Shown here: piece after piece, positions 17,241 through 27,103 of the stretch
Layout: each line of letters begins with the position of its first letter
Numbering within the stretch: the first letter of the stretch is position 1
Source of the DNA: Pseudomonas libanensis
GTDB taxonomy: Bacteria > Pseudomonadota > Gammaproteobacteria > Pseudomonadales > Pseudomonadaceae
Direction: 5' to 3'
NCBI RefSeq assembly: GCF_001439685.1
Contig: NZ_JYLH01000008.1
Location: forward strand, 124,001-188,000
Length of the DNA stretch: 64,000 bases
The notes under the pieces: generated by a model
What the model saw: the letters and a program-made list of their open reading frames with translations, nothing else
Told to the model about the DNA's origin: nothing
Database searches by the model: none
Program-made: the position numbers and the translations under genes

Positions 17241-18569
17241 TCATGCCGACGGCTGGAAATACCCGGCCAACGCCCGCAAGTCCTGCTCGCTCAGCAACCC
17301 CGCGTAATACTTCAGTTGAATGCGCGCCAGCAGGTACGCATGCCGCGCATTCGCCAGGTCGCGGCGGGCAGTGAAGAGTTGTTGTTCGGCATCAAGCACA
17401 TCGAGGTTGACCCGTTCGCCGCCGCTGACGCTTTTCTTCGTGGCGGTCACCAGCGCTGTGGCGGAACTCACCGCCATTTCATAAGCGCGCACCTTCGCCG
17501 CGCCGCTGGTGTTGAGGTTGAACTGCTTGCGCAACTCCACCAGCGTGGCGGCTGTTTGCGCGTCCAGCTCGTATTGGGCCTGGGACAGCTGGTTGGCCGC
17601 CTGGCGCGTGGAGGCAGACACCGAGCCGCCGGCGAACAGCGGCAGGCTGACCTGGATACCCACGCTGTTGGTGTCGTACTTCTGGTTGTAGCTGCTTTCT
17701 GAGTCGGAGCTGGTCTGGCGGCTGCTGGCGTACAGGCTGACCTTGGGCAAGTGCCCGGCGCGCTTGCGTTCCACTTCATAAGAAGCCACATCCAGCGCGT
17801 GGTGCTGGGACTTGAGTTCAGGGTTGTTGGCCATGGCCAGCTCACGCCAGGTTTCGAAGCGATCCGGTTCCAGCGGCGCAATGTCGAATTGGCGTGCCAG
17901 GGGCGCCAGCGCTTGGATCTGCAGCGGCTGGCCGACAATGGCTTCCAGTTCGCGCAAGGCGCTGTCCTGGGCATCCAGGGACTCGATTTCTTCGGCCTGG
18001 GCCAGGCTCAATCGCGCCTGGGTTTCGAGCACATCGGTGCGCGTGCCTTCACCGCCTTTTAGCAGGCGATTATTAAGTTGCAGACGTTCGGCATAGGCGC
18101 GTTTCTGCGCTCGGCTCAACTCGATGCGCTCCTGGGCCAGCAACGCCTGGCTGTAGGCGCCCAGCACCCGCACCGCCAGTTCCTGGCTCTTGCCGCGAAA
18201 GCGCTCGTCAGCCATCAGCGCCTGGGCGGTGCCCTGGCGAAAGCGCGCATAGGCTTCGTAATCCAGCAGCGGTTGCTGCAAGGTCAGGGTCGAAGCATAG
18301 CTGCGGTAATGACGGTCGCTGGTGACATTGCCGAGCGCGGTGCTCTGGGTGACTTCGGACTCATTGCGCGAATTGTTGTAGCTCCAGGACAGGTTCGGCA
18401 GCAGGGCCGCCCGCCCGATCACGCGGTTTTCTTCACCGGCTTCACGCTCCTGGATTGCGGCCTGAAAGGTCGGGTCGTTGCGCAGGGCCAAGTCATAAAC
18501 GTCCAATAAACCCAGAGCCTGCGCGACCGATGTGCAACTGAGACAGAGGGTGAACAGCAACGCCTTCAT
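17241..18569 (-). CDS. hasF: Type I secretion outer-membrane protein, TolC family (HasF)
   Basis: Outer-membrane channel of 442 residues, the exit duct of the haemophore exporter. It has a signal peptide ([18 protein letters not shown]), then LGLLDVYDLALRNDPTFQAA, the start of a TolC repeat. Two copies of the TolC helical repeat are evident: AALLPNLSWSYNNSR with ERIELSRAQKRAYAERLQL, and AGHLPKVSLYAS with ARHAYLLARIQLKYYAG. The ATG overlaps the hasE stop by four bases. The family also serves the AprDEF protease exporter; the direct linkage to hasA makes HasF the better name. Confidence 0.92.
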   Translation of the reverse strand: MKALLFTLCLSCTSVAQALGLLDVYDLALRNDPTFQAAIQEREAGEENRVIGRAALLPNLSWSYNNSRNESEVTQSTALGNVTSDRHYRSYASTLTLQQPLLDYEAYARFRQGTAQALMADERFRGKSQELAVRVLGAYSQALLAQERIELSRAQKRAYAERLQLNNRLLKGGEGTRTDVLETQARLSLAQAEEIESLDAQDSALRELEAIVGQPLQIQALAPLARQFDIAPLEPDRFETWRELAMANNPELKSQHHALDVASYEVERKRAGHLPKVSLYASSRQTSSDSESSYNQKYDTNSVGIQVSLPLFAGGSVSASTRQAANQLSQAQYELDAQTAATLVELRKQFNLNTSGAAKVRAYEMAVSSATALVTATKKSVSGGERVNLDVLDAEQQLFTARRDLANARHAYLLARIQLKYYAGLLSEQDLRALAGYFQPSA

Positions 18570-19891
18570 TCTTCCACCAAGGCCATATGAGTGCGGTCCA
18601 GTAACGGTTTGAACAAGTAGTTGAGCATCGAGCGCTCGCCCGTCTTGACGAAGGTTTCCACCGGCATGCCCGGGCGGATTTGCACACCGCCCAGTTGCTG
18701 CATGCCGGCCGCACTGACCTGTGCCCGCAACGTGTAGTAGGGCTCATCAGTGCGTTCATCCACCTGTCGGTCAGCGGACACCAGCATGACCTCCCCCGCC
18801 ACCCGTGGCGTGGTGGATTGGTTGAACGCCGAGAACATCAATTCCACCGGCAAACCTGGATGCACCTTGTCGATCATCTGCACCGGCACCCGTGCTTCCA
18901 CCAGCAGCGGCTCGCCCTGGGGCACGATATCCATCAAGGCCTGGCCGGGCTTGATTACCCCACCCTCGGTGTACACCTCCAACCCCACCACCACGCCAGA
19001 TGCCGGGGCACGTACCAGGCTGTTGGCCAGCTCAAACTCAGCGGAGGCCAGGCGATTGCGCAGGTCGTCGCTGCGGGTGCGGGTCTCGGCCAACTGGCCG
19101 CGCAGGTCTTTCTGGAAGTCTTCGCCGAGCTGGCGGATGCGCAAACGCAATTCCAGCACCTGGCGTTGCACCTGGCCGATGCGTCCAGCATCCTCGGCGA
19201 TTGCGCCATCGATTTGCGCATACAACCGCTCGCTGTCGAGCAGGCGATTGCGTGGGATGTAGCCGTCGCGTGCCAACTCGCGCAGGCCCTGCAGTTGTTC
19301 ATTCAACGCCGCCCGCTGTTGCACTTTGCTCGCCTGGGCGTCCCGCGTACCGCGCAATTGCGCCTCAAAGCCAGCAATGGTTTCGCGCAGGCCCGCCTGC
19401 TCGGTGGCCAGTGCCTGGGCACGGCTTTCGAACAGCTGGCGTTGCAGGTTCAAGGTGGCGGCGGCTTCGGGGTTGGCCAGCAGCTCAGGTGCAAACTCGA
19501 TAGCCGCCGAACCCTCACTTTCGGCACTCAAGCGCGCTTCGCTGGCCAGGGACGCAAGGTATTGGCTGCGCAGCGACTGCATCTGCCCGCGTAACGGGGT
19601 TTCTTTCAAGCGCAGCAACACTTGGCCGGCACTGACCCGGTCACCGTCACGCACCTCGATACGCTCGACGATCCCGCCCGCCGGGTGCTGCACCGTCTTG
19701 CGATGGCCCGAGACCATGACCTTGCCCGGCACGGCCACGCCCTTGTCCAACGGAGCCAATGCTGCCCAACCGAGGAACCCGGCAAAGCCCCCGAGCACCA
19801 GCCACCAGCCCAGGCGTGAGTATTTTTTGTCATCCAGCGCCAGCACGTTGTGCGGTTGGTCGCTGACTAATGTGGGTTTAGTCTGGCTCAT
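18566..19891 (-). CDS. hasE: Type I secretion membrane-fusion protein (HasE, HlyD family)
   Basis: Periplasmic adaptor of 441 residues that joins the HasD ATPase to the HasF channel. A short cytoplasmic tail is followed by one transmembrane helix ([21 protein letters not shown], residues about 26-46) and [20 protein letters not shown], the N-terminal lipoyl half-motif. A long coiled coil spans about residues 95-275. The second lipoyl half is [20 protein letters not shown], then [21 protein letters not shown], and the beta-barrel part ends in [20 protein letters not shown], the type I secretion signature. Start and stop codons overlap hasD and hasF by four bases. Confidence 0.93.
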   Translation of the reverse strand: MSQTKPTLVSDQPHNVLALDDKKYSRLGWWLVLGGFAGFLGWAALAPLDKGVAVPGKVMVSGHRKTVQHPAGGIVERIEVRDGDRVSAGQVLLRLKETPLRGQMQSLRSQYLASLASEARLSAESEGSAAIEFAPELLANPEAAATLNLQRQLFESRAQALATEQAGLRETIAGFEAQLRGTRDAQASKVQQRAALNEQLQGLRELARDGYIPRNRLLDSERLYAQIDGAIAEDAGRIGQVQRQVLELRLRIRQLGEDFQKDLRGQLAETRTRSDDLRNRLASAEFELANSLVRAPASGVVVGLEVYTEGGVIKPGQALMDIVPQGEPLLVEARVPVQMIDKVHPGLPVELMFSAFNQSTTPRVAGEVMLVSADRQVDERTDEPYYTLRAQVSAAGMQQLGGVQIRPGMPVETFVKTGERSMLNYLFKPLLDRTHMALVEE

Positions 19892-21636
19892 GCGTGTTTT
19901 CCTTCACCGAGGCGGTAGCTCATGCTCATGGTCGATACCGGCTTACTCGCTAAAGGTTTCTGCCGCGCTTCCAATACCCGCGCCGTCGGGCCAAAGGCCT
20001 GCATCTGGCCGTGCTTAAGGATCAGCAACTGGTCGGTCAGGCTCAGCACGTTGGGCTTGTGGGTAATCAGGATCAGGGTGCGGCGCTGTTGCTTGAGCTG
20101 GGCGATGGCGTGCAGCAGCGCCTGCTCGCCCACTTCGTCGAGATTGGCGTTGGGCTCATCCAGCACAATCAGCGCCGGCAGGCCGTACAGCGCACGCGCC
20201 AGGGCGACGCGTTGTTTTTGCCCACCGGACAAACCCGCGCCGCCTTCCCCCAGCAGGGTGTCGTAGCCTTCGGGCAGTTGCAGGATCAGCTCATGCACGC
20301 CGGCCATTTGTGCCGCAGCGAGGACTTTGTCGGCTTCCACCGTTTCAAAGCGCGCAATGTTTTGCGCGATGCTGCCGGCGAACAGCTGGATGTCCTGGGG
20401 CAAGTAACCGATATGCGGACCCAGTTGCTGCTTGTCCCACAGGGCCAGGTCGGCGCCATCGAGGCGCACCTTGCCGGCCAGCGGTGCCCAGGCGCCCACC
20501 AGCACCCGGGCCAGGGTCGACTTGCCGCAGCCCGACGGGCCGATAACACCGAGTACGTCACCGGCTGGCAGGCTGAAACCCAGGTTGGCCAGCGCCGGCC
20601 GGCGACTGCCAGGGGCGCAGGCGCTGATCTGCTCCACGCTCACCTGGCCCTTGGGCACCGGCAGGCTCATGCGTACCGGGCGTGCCGGGTTATCCTCAAG
20701 CATCAGCGACAGGCGCTCATAGGCCAGGCGCGCCGAACTCCATTGCTTCCACACGCCGATCAACTGGTCGATGGGGCTGAGCACCCGGCCCATCAGGATC
20801 GACCCGGCAATCATCATCCCCGGGGTGATGTCGCCATTGACCGCCAACCAGGCGCCCAAACCCAGTACCAGGGATTGCAGGGCCAGGCGTACGCCCTTGG
20901 ACCAGGCGGTAACCACGGCAGTCTTTTCACTGGCCAGGTTCTGCTGCACCAGAAATGCCTGGTGTTGGCTGAACCAGCGCCCGCGCAAGGTCGCGAGCAT
21001 GCCCATGGCTTCGATGGTGTCGGCATTGCGCAGGTTGGCCGTGGCCTGCTGGCTGGCGCTGATCGACAGTTGGCTGGCCAGGGCCATCGGCGCCTGGCTG
21101 ACATGATGGTTGGCCCAGGCCAGGGCAATCAACAGCAGCGCACCGCCCAGCGCCAGCAGGCCCAGCCAGGGGTGGAACAGGAAGATCACCAACAGGTACA
21201 CCGGAAACCATGGCGCATCGAAAAAGGCGAACAACGCCTGGCCGGTGGCGAACTGGCGCAAGGTGGTCAGATCGTGCAGGGCCTGGCCCGCGGCCTGGGT
21301 GCCGCCCTTGAGCTGCGCTTCATAGGCGGCGTCGAAGACACGCTGGTTCAAGCGCATGTCCATCTGCGTGCCAAGGCGAATCACCACCTGGCTGCGCACC
21401 CACTCCAGCGCTCCCATCAAGCCGAACAGGCCGAGAATCATCAGCGTCAGCATCAGCAGGGTCATCTGGTTGCCCGAGGCCAATACCCGGTCATACACCT
21501 GCAACATGTACAGCGCCGGGGCGAGCATCAGCAGGTTGATCACCGCCGAGAACAGGCCGATATTGAAGAAGGCACTTTTATAGGCCGTCAGTGCAGTCAG
21601 CATCTCATTCGTGCGCTTGGCACCGGGCCGAGTCAT
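19888..21636 (-). CDS. hasD: Type I secretion ABC transporter HasD (permease/ATPase)
   Basis: Inner-membrane ABC exporter of 582 residues for the haemophore. The N-terminal half has about six transmembrane helices ([20 protein letters not shown] begins the first). The ATPase domain (about 340-560) shows Walker [10 protein letters not shown], signature LSGGQKQR, Walker [10 protein letters not shown], and a switch histidine in LITHKPN. There is no N-terminal C39 peptidase, which fits substrates with uncleaved C-terminal signals such as HasA. The ATG at 21634-21636 follows GGAACAACCACC; the longer frame upstream runs into the intergenic hairpin and is not supported. It lies 119 bases after hasA, and the stop overlaps hasE by four bases. 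Confidence 0.94.
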   Translation of the reverse strand: MTRPGAKRTNEMLTALTAYKSAFFNIGLFSAVINLLMLAPALYMLQVYDRVLASGNQMTLLMLTLMILGLFGLMGALEWVRSQVVIRLGTQMDMRLNQRVFDAAYEAQLKGGTQAAGQALHDLTTLRQFATGQALFAFFDAPWFPVYLLVIFLFHPWLGLLALGGALLLIALAWANHHVSQAPMALASQLSISASQQATANLRNADTIEAMGMLATLRGRWFSQHQAFLVQQNLASEKTAVVTAWSKGVRLALQSLVLGLGAWLAVNGDITPGMMIAGSILMGRVLSPIDQLIGVWKQWSSARLAYERLSLMLEDNPARPVRMSLPVPKGQVSVEQISACAPGSRRPALANLGFSLPAGDVLGVIGPSGCGKSTLARVLVGAWAPLAGKVRLDGADLALWDKQQLGPHIGYLPQDIQLFAGSIAQNIARFETVEADKVLAAAQMAGVHELILQLPEGYDTLLGEGGAGLSGGQKQRVALARALYGLPALIVLDEPNANLDEVGEQALLHAIAQLKQQRRTLILITHKPNVLSLTDQLLILKHGQMQAFGPTARVLEARQKPLASKPVSTMSMSYRLGEGKHA

Positions 21637-21715
21637 GGTGGTTGTTCCATTGAAGAGTCGAGCAAGGGCCCGCCCGGTGCGTTGACAGCACCTGCGGCGT
21701 GCCCACAGGATTCGC

Positions 21716-21749
21716 AAGGCCGATGAAGGCGTGAGCCTCCATCGGCCTT
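21716..21749 (-). promoter_or_regulatory. Hairpin between hasA and hasD
   Basis: Stem AAGGCCGATG / CATCGGCCTT with an inner AGGC/GCCT stem, just after the hasA stop. On the minus strand no T run follows, so it is not a complete terminator in the has direction; partial termination or mRNA protection would keep hasA product above the exporter. A T run follows on the plus strand. Confidence 0.6.
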
Positions 21750-21755
21750 TTTGCA

Positions 21756-22376
21756 TCAGGCGGCCATGGCGAAGTCTTGAGGCGCATCCTGAATGCCGAC
21801 CAGGCCCACATCGGCTGCGGCGAAGGTCGCCGGGTCCTGATGCGCCACACCGGCCGCGGCCAGTTGATCGAAGGTGGAATTGACCGACAGGCTTGGGTCG
21901 ATGTCCTTGAGCAAGGTATCGATGGCCGAGGCCAATGCCGAACTGTCACCGCTCATCAGGCCGTACACGATTTTATGCACCTGGCCGTCACGGCCTTCGG
22001 ACTGCAGGCTCGACAGGCCCAGGTTGGTGAAGCTGACTTCCTGGTTGGCGATGGTGTAGCCACCGCTGCTTGCGCCACCGGCCAGGGTGTCGCCCAGGGT
22101 CAAAGCGTCGAGAGAACCCCACAGCGTGTGGGTCGGCGGATTGAACAGGGTGTAATGCAGGCTGCCTTCGGCGACCACGGCGGCATCGCTGACACTGCTC
22201 GAAACGCCGTATTGAGTGCCGTCGAACGGCCCAGGATTGAAACCACCGGTGTTCACACCCTCTTTGACCGAACCTTCACGGTGGTTGAGATCACCGAAGT
22301 AGGCCGACCAATCGCTCAGGTACTGGGCGACGGTGCTAGCGGCGTAGGTCGTACTGTATGAAATAGAAATGCTCAT
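21756..22376 (-). CDS. hasA: Secreted haemophore HasA
   Basis: Extracellular haem-scavenging protein of 206 residues. It starts [20 protein letters not shown] and keeps the haem ligands exactly as in Serratia and P. aeruginosa HasA: H32 (in FGDLNHREG), Y75 (in EGSLHYTLF) and the helper H83 (in NPPTHTLWG). There is no N-terminal signal; secretion uses a C-terminal signal, here ending [10 protein letters not shown], through HasDEF encoded next door. The ATG at 22374-22376 is preceded by TTGGAGTTTTGC. It lies between hasR and hasD, 81 bases after hasR. Confidence 0.97.
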   Translation of the reverse strand: MSISISYSTTYAASTVAQYLSDWSAYFGDLNHREGSVKEGVNTGGFNPGPFDGTQYGVSSSVSDAAVVAEGSLHYTLFNPPTHTLWGSLDALTLGDTLAGGASSGGYTIANQEVSFTNLGLSSLQSEGRDGQVHKIVYGLMSGDSSALASAIDTLLKDIDPSLSVNSTFDQLAAAGVAHQDPATFAAADVGLVGIQDAPQDFAMAA

Positions 22377-22431
22377 GCAAAACTCCAAGTCATGGGGTGG
22401 TCACTCCGCAGCAAGCCGGTGCCTGCTGTGG

Positions 22432-22453
22432 TTTTGCCCGTCACTGGGCAAAA
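22432..22453 (-). promoter_or_regulatory. Hairpin between hasR and hasA
   Basis: Eight-base perfect stem TTTTGCCC/GGGCAAAA with a six-base loop in the 81-base hasR-hasA gap. It has no following T run on the minus strand. It could be an mRNA processing or stabilising element that lets hasA be expressed differently from hasR. Confidence 0.45.
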
Positions 22454-22457
22454 GCGG

Positions 22458-25115
22458 TCAAAACTGATATTCAACGGTGCCCTGCAAGGTGCGCCCACGC
22501 CCCAGGGTGAAGGCCAGCACATCGCCCAGCGGCACCAGGTAGGCGCGGTCGGTGACGTTTTCCATGGCCAGGCGCAGGGTCAGTTGGTCGGTAGCGCGAT
22601 AGCTGCCATACAGGTCGTAGACGGTGTACGGCTTCCAGTCGGCGGGGTAGACGCCGGTTTGCGAAGTGGTCACCCCGGCGCCGCCCTTGACGTAGTAACC
22701 GGCGCTGTAGCGGGCGCGGACGCCCACGTCCAGCTTGCGTTCGAAGAACCGCGCGCCCAGGGTCGCGGTGCCGCGGTCCATGGGCATGTGTTCGGAGGAG
22801 CCCAGGATCGCGCTGCAGCCCACGCCGGCATTGGCCGCGTCGTCCGGCACCATCGCATCCACCGGCGCCCGGTTGCCTGGGCGCTTCTGGGTCTTGGTCA
22901 CCCCGCCCAGCCAGGCGGTCTTGCTACAGAATTTGTTGCTGCCGAGCATGCGCGTGTAGTTGAACTGGCCGTAGGCAAACCCGGCGTCGTAATCGAGCTG
23001 GTATTCGAGGCCACGAAAACGTGTGGTCTCCAGGTTGTTCACATACGCTGCACTGCCGATATTGACGTTGCCATAACCGGGCGGCTGTACGCCCAGGGCC
23101 ATATAGGAAAAGTCATCGACCCGGGTGTTGAAGTAGGACACCTTCATGCCCACGCGATCCTCGGCGAACAGCAGGTCTTCCTTGAGCACATTGAAGCCGA
23201 CTTCCCACGCGGTGGATCGCTCCGGCTTGAGGTAGGGGTTGGGCAGAATCGACTCCGAACCACCGCCATGGGGCCGACCGCTGACCATGGTTTCGGTCAC
23301 CGCCGGCGGGCGCCAGCCCTTGCCGTAGGTGGCGAACAGTTGCAGCCAATCCACACCTGGCTTGATCGACAGGCCGAAGGTCGGCGAGAAACGGCCTTCT
23401 TCGCGATCCACGTCGTAGTTCACCGGCACGCCGATCTGACGGGTGGTGCCGATGATGAATGTGCGGGTGTTCAAGCCGGTTTCGCCGCGCAGCCGATAGC
23501 GGTCATAGCGCAAGCCGGCGTTGAGGTTCAGCCAACCGTCGTAATCGAAATCCAGGCGCCCGAACACGCTGCCCATCGCACGGTCGCCCTTGGGCGTGAT
23601 GCTCTCGGCCGCCGAGGCCTTGACCGCAGAGCCGGCTTCGACCGCCTGGTTGGAGTCCGGGCGCACCTTGTCGTAGAAAAACTCCAGCCCGTAGTTGGCC
23701 TTGAGTGCGGCCAGCTCCGTCAGGGCAAAGGTCGAAATGTTCTGCGCCTGCAAGCCGTAGGTATTGGTTTGATAGGTGACGTCATAAGCCTTGTTGATAC
23801 CCCGGGCCAGGGTGGATTGGTCATTGCGGGTGTCCACGTAGTAGAGCTTGGCCTTGAAGTCGATCAGCGGGTTGTCTGGCGTATAGCTGTAATCCAGCGC
23901 GACGTTCTGCGCCCTGACATCGCTGCTGCCAAGTTTCTCCCATAACTGCGCCTTTTCGGCGGTCATCATGTTGACGTCGTCGTAGTCGACGTCGGTGGCC
24001 AGGTAACTCAGTTGCAAACGCTGGTCAGACGGCAGGTTCAGCCCCAGCTTGAGCAGGCGCGAACGCATCACCGAACCCGAATAGGCCACGGTGGTGTGCT
24101 TGATGCGCTCTTCACTGGCCGGCATGAACGCCGCGCCGGTACGCAACTCGCCAATGCTGCCCTTGGTTCCAGGGTTGTAATCGCCCAGGTGACGCTCACT
24201 GGCGGCCACCAGCATGTCCCACACATCGGTGCCCACGGCAAACGCCGAGCTGCCGATGAAATGGGTACCGTTGCTGCGCCCGCCCAACCCTGAGGTGAGG
24301 CGAATGCGCCCGCCGATTTCCTTGCCGCCCTTGAGCAGGTCAGCCGCCTCCACCGTACGAAAGTTGGCCACCCCGCCAATCACGCCCGCACCGCCCTGAG
24401 TGGAAGTCGCGCCCTTTTCGATCACGACTTCGGACAACAACTCAGGGTCAACATACAACGTGCCGTTGCGTTGCTGGTGACCGCTCTGCTGGTAATTCTG
24501 GCGCATGCCATCGACTGACATATTGACCCGGCCATAGTCCTGGATACCGCGGATATTCACGGACAGCCCTGGGTCTTGCTGGCTGACGGCGGAGTAGACC
24601 CCAGGCGCCTCTTCAAGCATCTCGGCGGCATGCCGGGGCGGGTTGCGGTCCAGCTGTTCGCGCCCGACCACGCTCACCGAGCGCGGGGTTGAATACACCC
24701 AGTCCTGCTGGTGCAGGCCAGTGACGGTAGTGGTCGCCAAGGCCAGGGCACCGGCCTGTTGCTCAACCCGGTTCAAGGTGACCTGGCGCTCCCCGGTAAA
24801 GCGGTATTCAACCGGCGCGGCACCCAGCAGGCGGCCAAGCCCTTCCTGCACGCCAAAACTGCCCTTGAGCGCGGTGCTGCTCAGGCCTTGCAGGCGTTGA
24901 CTGTCGAACAGCACTTGCAGGCCGGCCTGGTCGGCAAAAGCCAGCACCGCACTGCCGAGGGATTGCGCAGGGATATCGAACCGCAGCACCGCGGATTGGG
25001 CAGTACCGGCCGCAGGTTCCACGGCATGGACCGGCGCGGCGACGGCCAATAACCCCAGGTGTATGGCCAGGGCCAACCGACTGCCGGTGATACGCCCCTT
25101 GGTGAGTGCTGACAT
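22458..25115 (-). CDS. hasR: TonB-dependent haemophore receptor HasR
   Basis: Outer-membrane receptor of 885 residues that takes haem from HasA and signals to the HasS/HasI pair. Signal peptide: MSALTKGRITGSRLALAIHL and on to VHA (about 31). A secretin/TonB short N-terminal (STN) signalling domain follows (LRFDIPAQSLGSAVLAFADQ, about 45-110), then the plug (RSVSVVGREQLDRNPPRHAA; INRGI-type SVNIRGIQDYGRVN) and a 22-strand barrel ending in TVEYQF. The barrel has the haem-receptor motifs GWRPP (FRAP-like) and ILPNPYLKPE (NPNL-like). A histidine in YQQSGHQQRNG sits where the plug-domain haem ligand of HasR lies. The ATG at 25113-25115 has AGGGA upstream. Confidence 0.95.
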   Translation of the reverse strand: MSALTKGRITGSRLALAIHLGLLAVAAPVHAVEPAAGTAQSAVLRFDIPAQSLGSAVLAFADQAGLQVLFDSQRLQGLSSTALKGSFGVQEGLGRLLGAAPVEYRFTGERQVTLNRVEQQAGALALATTTVTGLHQQDWVYSTPRSVSVVGREQLDRNPPRHAAEMLEEAPGVYSAVSQQDPGLSVNIRGIQDYGRVNMSVDGMRQNYQQSGHQQRNGTLYVDPELLSEVVIEKGATSTQGGAGVIGGVANFRTVEAADLLKGGKEIGGRIRLTSGLGGRSNGTHFIGSSAFAVGTDVWDMLVAASERHLGDYNPGTKGSIGELRTGAAFMPASEERIKHTTVAYSGSVMRSRLLKLGLNLPSDQRLQLSYLATDVDYDDVNMMTAEKAQLWEKLGSSDVRAQNVALDYSYTPDNPLIDFKAKLYYVDTRNDQSTLARGINKAYDVTYQTNTYGLQAQNISTFALTELAALKANYGLEFFYDKVRPDSNQAVEAGSAVKASAAESITPKGDRAMGSVFGRLDFDYDGWLNLNAGLRYDRYRLRGETGLNTRTFIIGTTRQIGVPVNYDVDREEGRFSPTFGLSIKPGVDWLQLFATYGKGWRPPAVTETMVSGRPHGGGSESILPNPYLKPERSTAWEVGFNVLKEDLLFAEDRVGMKVSYFNTRVDDFSYMALGVQPPGYGNVNIGSAAYVNNLETTRFRGLEYQLDYDAGFAYGQFNYTRMLGSNKFCSKTAWLGGVTKTQKRPGNRAPVDAMVPDDAANAGVGCSAILGSSEHMPMDRGTATLGARFFERKLDVGVRARYSAGYYVKGGAGVTTSQTGVYPADWKPYTVYDLYGSYRATDQLTLRLAMENVTDRAYLVPLGDVLAFTLGRGRTLQGTVEYQF

Positions 25116-25144
25116 GTGTGTGATCCCTGCGCTGAGCGTTTTTT

Positions 25145-25163
25145 GTTTATGCGAATGCTTCTC
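25145..25163 (-). promoter_or_regulatory. Possible Fur-box-like site upstream of hasR
   Basis: GAGAAGCATTCGCATAAAC, read on the minus strand, matches 11 of 19 positions of the Fur consensus. It lies about 30 bases before the hasR start. The match is weak; a HasI-type ECF promoter is also expected here but could not be identified. Confidence 0.3.
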
Positions 25164-25210
25164 ACCTAGCAAGACGTGCGAGGCGCTGGAAGTCAGTAAT
25201 ATTTTTTTGC

Positions 25211-25285
25211 AGGAGCGAGCTTGCTCGCGAAGAACGTCAACGAAAACGCGGTGCCCTTGGGTTTTCGCGAGCAAGCTCGCGCCTA
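25211..25285. repeat. REP doublet, GAGCGAGCTTGCTCGCGAA family
   Basis: Two inverted arms (GAGCGAGCTTGCTCGCGAA and TTCGCGAGCAAGCTCGCG) flank a short spacer between hasS and hasR. This sequence group differs from the GTGGGAG doublets elsewhere in the window; a half copy lies at 60191. It may end or protect hasIS transcripts. Confidence 0.85.
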
Positions 25286-25313
25286 CAAGGGCAGCGGTTT
25301 TAAAGGGGAAAGA

Positions 25314-26312
25314 TCAGTAGATCAGGCTGAGGCCGGCCAGGTCCAAGCGTTGCACTTGAAGCTCCTGGGTCAAGGTACCGAGGGCAGTGTCGAGCATGTC
25401 GAGGCGGAATACGCCGCTGACTTCACGCTCGCCCAACGCCGGATTGGTCAATACCACACGACCGGGGCGGTAACGGTTGAGTTGCTCGATAACCTTGGCC
25501 AACGGCTGCCGGTCGAAGATCAACATACCGCGCCGCCAACTGGTGGCGCGATCAACATCAAGCTGAGCAAGGCTGACCACACCGTCCTGTGGGCTGTAAC
25601 GCGCAGCCTGGCCTTGCTCGACGATACGCTTGGCCGTGCCATTTTCCGGTGAAGCCTGCACTGACACCTCGACGCTGTGCTGCAACACGCCGACCCAGGC
25701 TTGACTGTCACCCTCGCGCTCGACCACAAACCGCGTGCCCAATGCCCGGGTCTGGCCCGCGGCGCTGCGCACCACGAAGGGCCGGGTCTCTTCGCCCGCC
25801 ATTGGCGCCACGTCAAATACCGCTGAGCCCTGGAGCAGGCTGATGCCCCGCTGTACCCCATCGTAATCCAGGCGAATAGCACTGGCGGAATCGAGCTCCA
25901 CGGTACTGCCGTCGGCCAGGTGCACCGTGCGCACTTCACCTTTGCCCGTGACGTAGTCGGCCTGCATGCGCAGCACTACATCCGGCCCGCGCATCCAGCC
26001 GGCACCCGCTACCACTGCGACCAGCGCCGCGGCGGCCACACGCTGCCACGGCCTTCGGCGCTTGGAACGGCGTACGGGGGCGACCACTGCGGCTGGGCGC
26101 GGTCGATGCACAGGCTCGCCTATGTGCACGTCTCCCAGCGCCGCCCAGGTCTGCTCGGCAAAGCGCAGGGCCGCTTCGTGACGACTGTCGCGGGCGATCC
26201 ATTGGCGCAACTCGGCCTGTTCCTGTTCGCTCAAGGCACCGGCGTGCAGGCGCACCGCCCACTCGGCCGCCTCCTCGGTAATGCTGTGCTGTTGCGGACC
26301 TTGGCTATTCAC
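25314..26312 (-). CDS. hasS: FecR-family anti-sigma factor HasS
   Basis: Inner-membrane anti-sigma factor of 332 residues that holds HasI inactive until haem-loaded HasA binds HasR. The N-terminal cytoplasmic DUF4880 part (EEAAEWAVRLHAGALSEQEQ, then AELRQWIARDSRHEAALRFA) is followed by one transmembrane segment (VAAAALVAVVAGAGWM, about 90-105) and the periplasmic FecR domain (VRTVHLADGSTVELDSASAI; DVAPMAGEETRPFVVRSAAG). The C-terminal STN-like end (PLAKVIEQLNRYRPGRVVL) contacts the receptor. The start is GTG at 26310-26312 with GAGA upstream. It follows hasI by 63 bases. Confidence 0.92.
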   Translation of the reverse strand: MNSQGPQQHSITEEAAEWAVRLHAGALSEQEQAELRQWIARDSRHEAALRFAEQTWAALGDVHIGEPVHRPRPAAVVAPVRRSKRRRPWQRVAAAALVAVVAGAGWMRGPDVVLRMQADYVTGKGEVRTVHLADGSTVELDSASAIRLDYDGVQRGISLLQGSAVFDVAPMAGEETRPFVVRSAAGQTRALGTRFVVEREGDSQAWVGVLQHSVEVSVQASPENGTAKRIVEQGQAARYSPQDGVVSLAQLDVDRATSWRRGMLIFDRQPLAKVIEQLNRYRPGRVVLTNPALGEREVSGVFRLDMLDTALGTLTQELQVQRLDLAGLSLIY

Positions 26313-26375
26313 GTGTGAATCTCGAATTTTCGTTATGTAGACGCTGTGACGCCTGGCCTGGCGTTTTTCGGTAAT

Positions 26376-26897
26376 TCATTCGTCGGATGGCTTCACCTCG
26401 CCTTCCTGCAAGCGCTGCATCACATACGCCAAGGCCTTGGCCAGATGCTTTTGCACGGAACTGTCGCTGATGTCCAGGTGCCGGGCGACCTGGGCGTGGG
26501 TCATGCCTTCGATACGGTTCAAGCGGAAAATCTGCTGGGTGCGCTCCGGCAACTCCGCCAGTGCCTGCTTCAATGCCTGTCGCTGTTGCTGCGCCATTGC
26601 CTGAGCCTCCAACCCGGCCACGTCATCTTCAATCTCGGCCAGCGCCTCGTGGGGCACGGTGTCAGTCTTGCGCCGTGCTTCCTGGCGAATATGGTCGATC
26701 AGCAGATTGCTCGCCGTTCGATAGAGATAGCCCTGGGAGTTGTCGATGCGCTCGCCGGCCGGCTTTTGCGCCAGGCGCAGAAAGCTCTCCTGCACCAGGT
26801 CTGCGGCCAATTGCGGGTCCCGTACCTTGCGGGCCAGATACCCGCGCAGCGTATCGGCATGCTTGAGAAACAAGCCCTTGAGATCCACGTCCGACAA
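26376..26897 (-). CDS. hasI: ECF sigma factor HasI
   Basis: Iron-starvation type ECF sigma-70 of 173 residues that drives hasR (and probably hasADEF). Region 2: [20 protein letters not shown], then [37 protein letters not shown]. Region 4: [20 protein letters not shown] and [20 protein letters not shown]. The start shown is a TTG at 26895-26897 with GGGAG five bases upstream; a GTG three codons later is possible. A Fur-box-like sequence is 51 bases upstream. The order hasI-hasS-hasR-hasA-hasD-hasE-hasF matches P. aeruginosa. Confidence 0.92.
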   Translation of the reverse strand: MSDVDLKGLFLKHADTLRGYLARKVRDPQLAADLVQESFLRLAQKPAGERIDNSQGYLYRTASNLLIDHIRQEARRKTDTVPHEALAEIEDDVAGLEAQAMAQQQRQALKQALAELPERTQQIFRLNRIEGMTHAQVARHLDISDSSVQKHLAKALAYVMQRLQEGEVKPSDE

Positions 26898-26947
26898 ACC
26901 GACTCCCTGGAATGTTAAGGAAACAGGCGGGCATCTTAAGCGTTGTC

Positions 26948-26966
26948 GAGAATGATTTTCAATTGA
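26948..26966 (-). promoter_or_regulatory. Candidate Fur box upstream of hasI
   Basis: GAGAATGATTTTCAATTGA matches 12 of 19 positions of the Fur consensus, with the core AATGATNNTCA well kept. Located between hasI and the divergent aroQ in a 206-base AT-rich gap, 51 bases upstream of hasI. It would give iron repression of the whole has regulon. Confidence 0.6.
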
Positions 26967-27103
26967 TATCTAATCTGATTGCCTTGGCTGTGGCGTTGAT
27001 TAACGGTTCGATAATCGAACAGATCCGCCGCCAACAATTGACCCAATTAACCATCCAGTACATTTTGTCTCCACAACCAATAAGAAACTGTGGAGAACCC
27101 TCT

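Noticed and set aside
20011..21726. Open frame of 571 codons on the plus strand
   Set aside because: Antisense shadow of hasD; no domain and unusual His/Gln-rich composition.
22392..23945. Open frame of 517 codons on the plus strand
   Set aside because: Antisense shadow of hasR with no recognisable domain.
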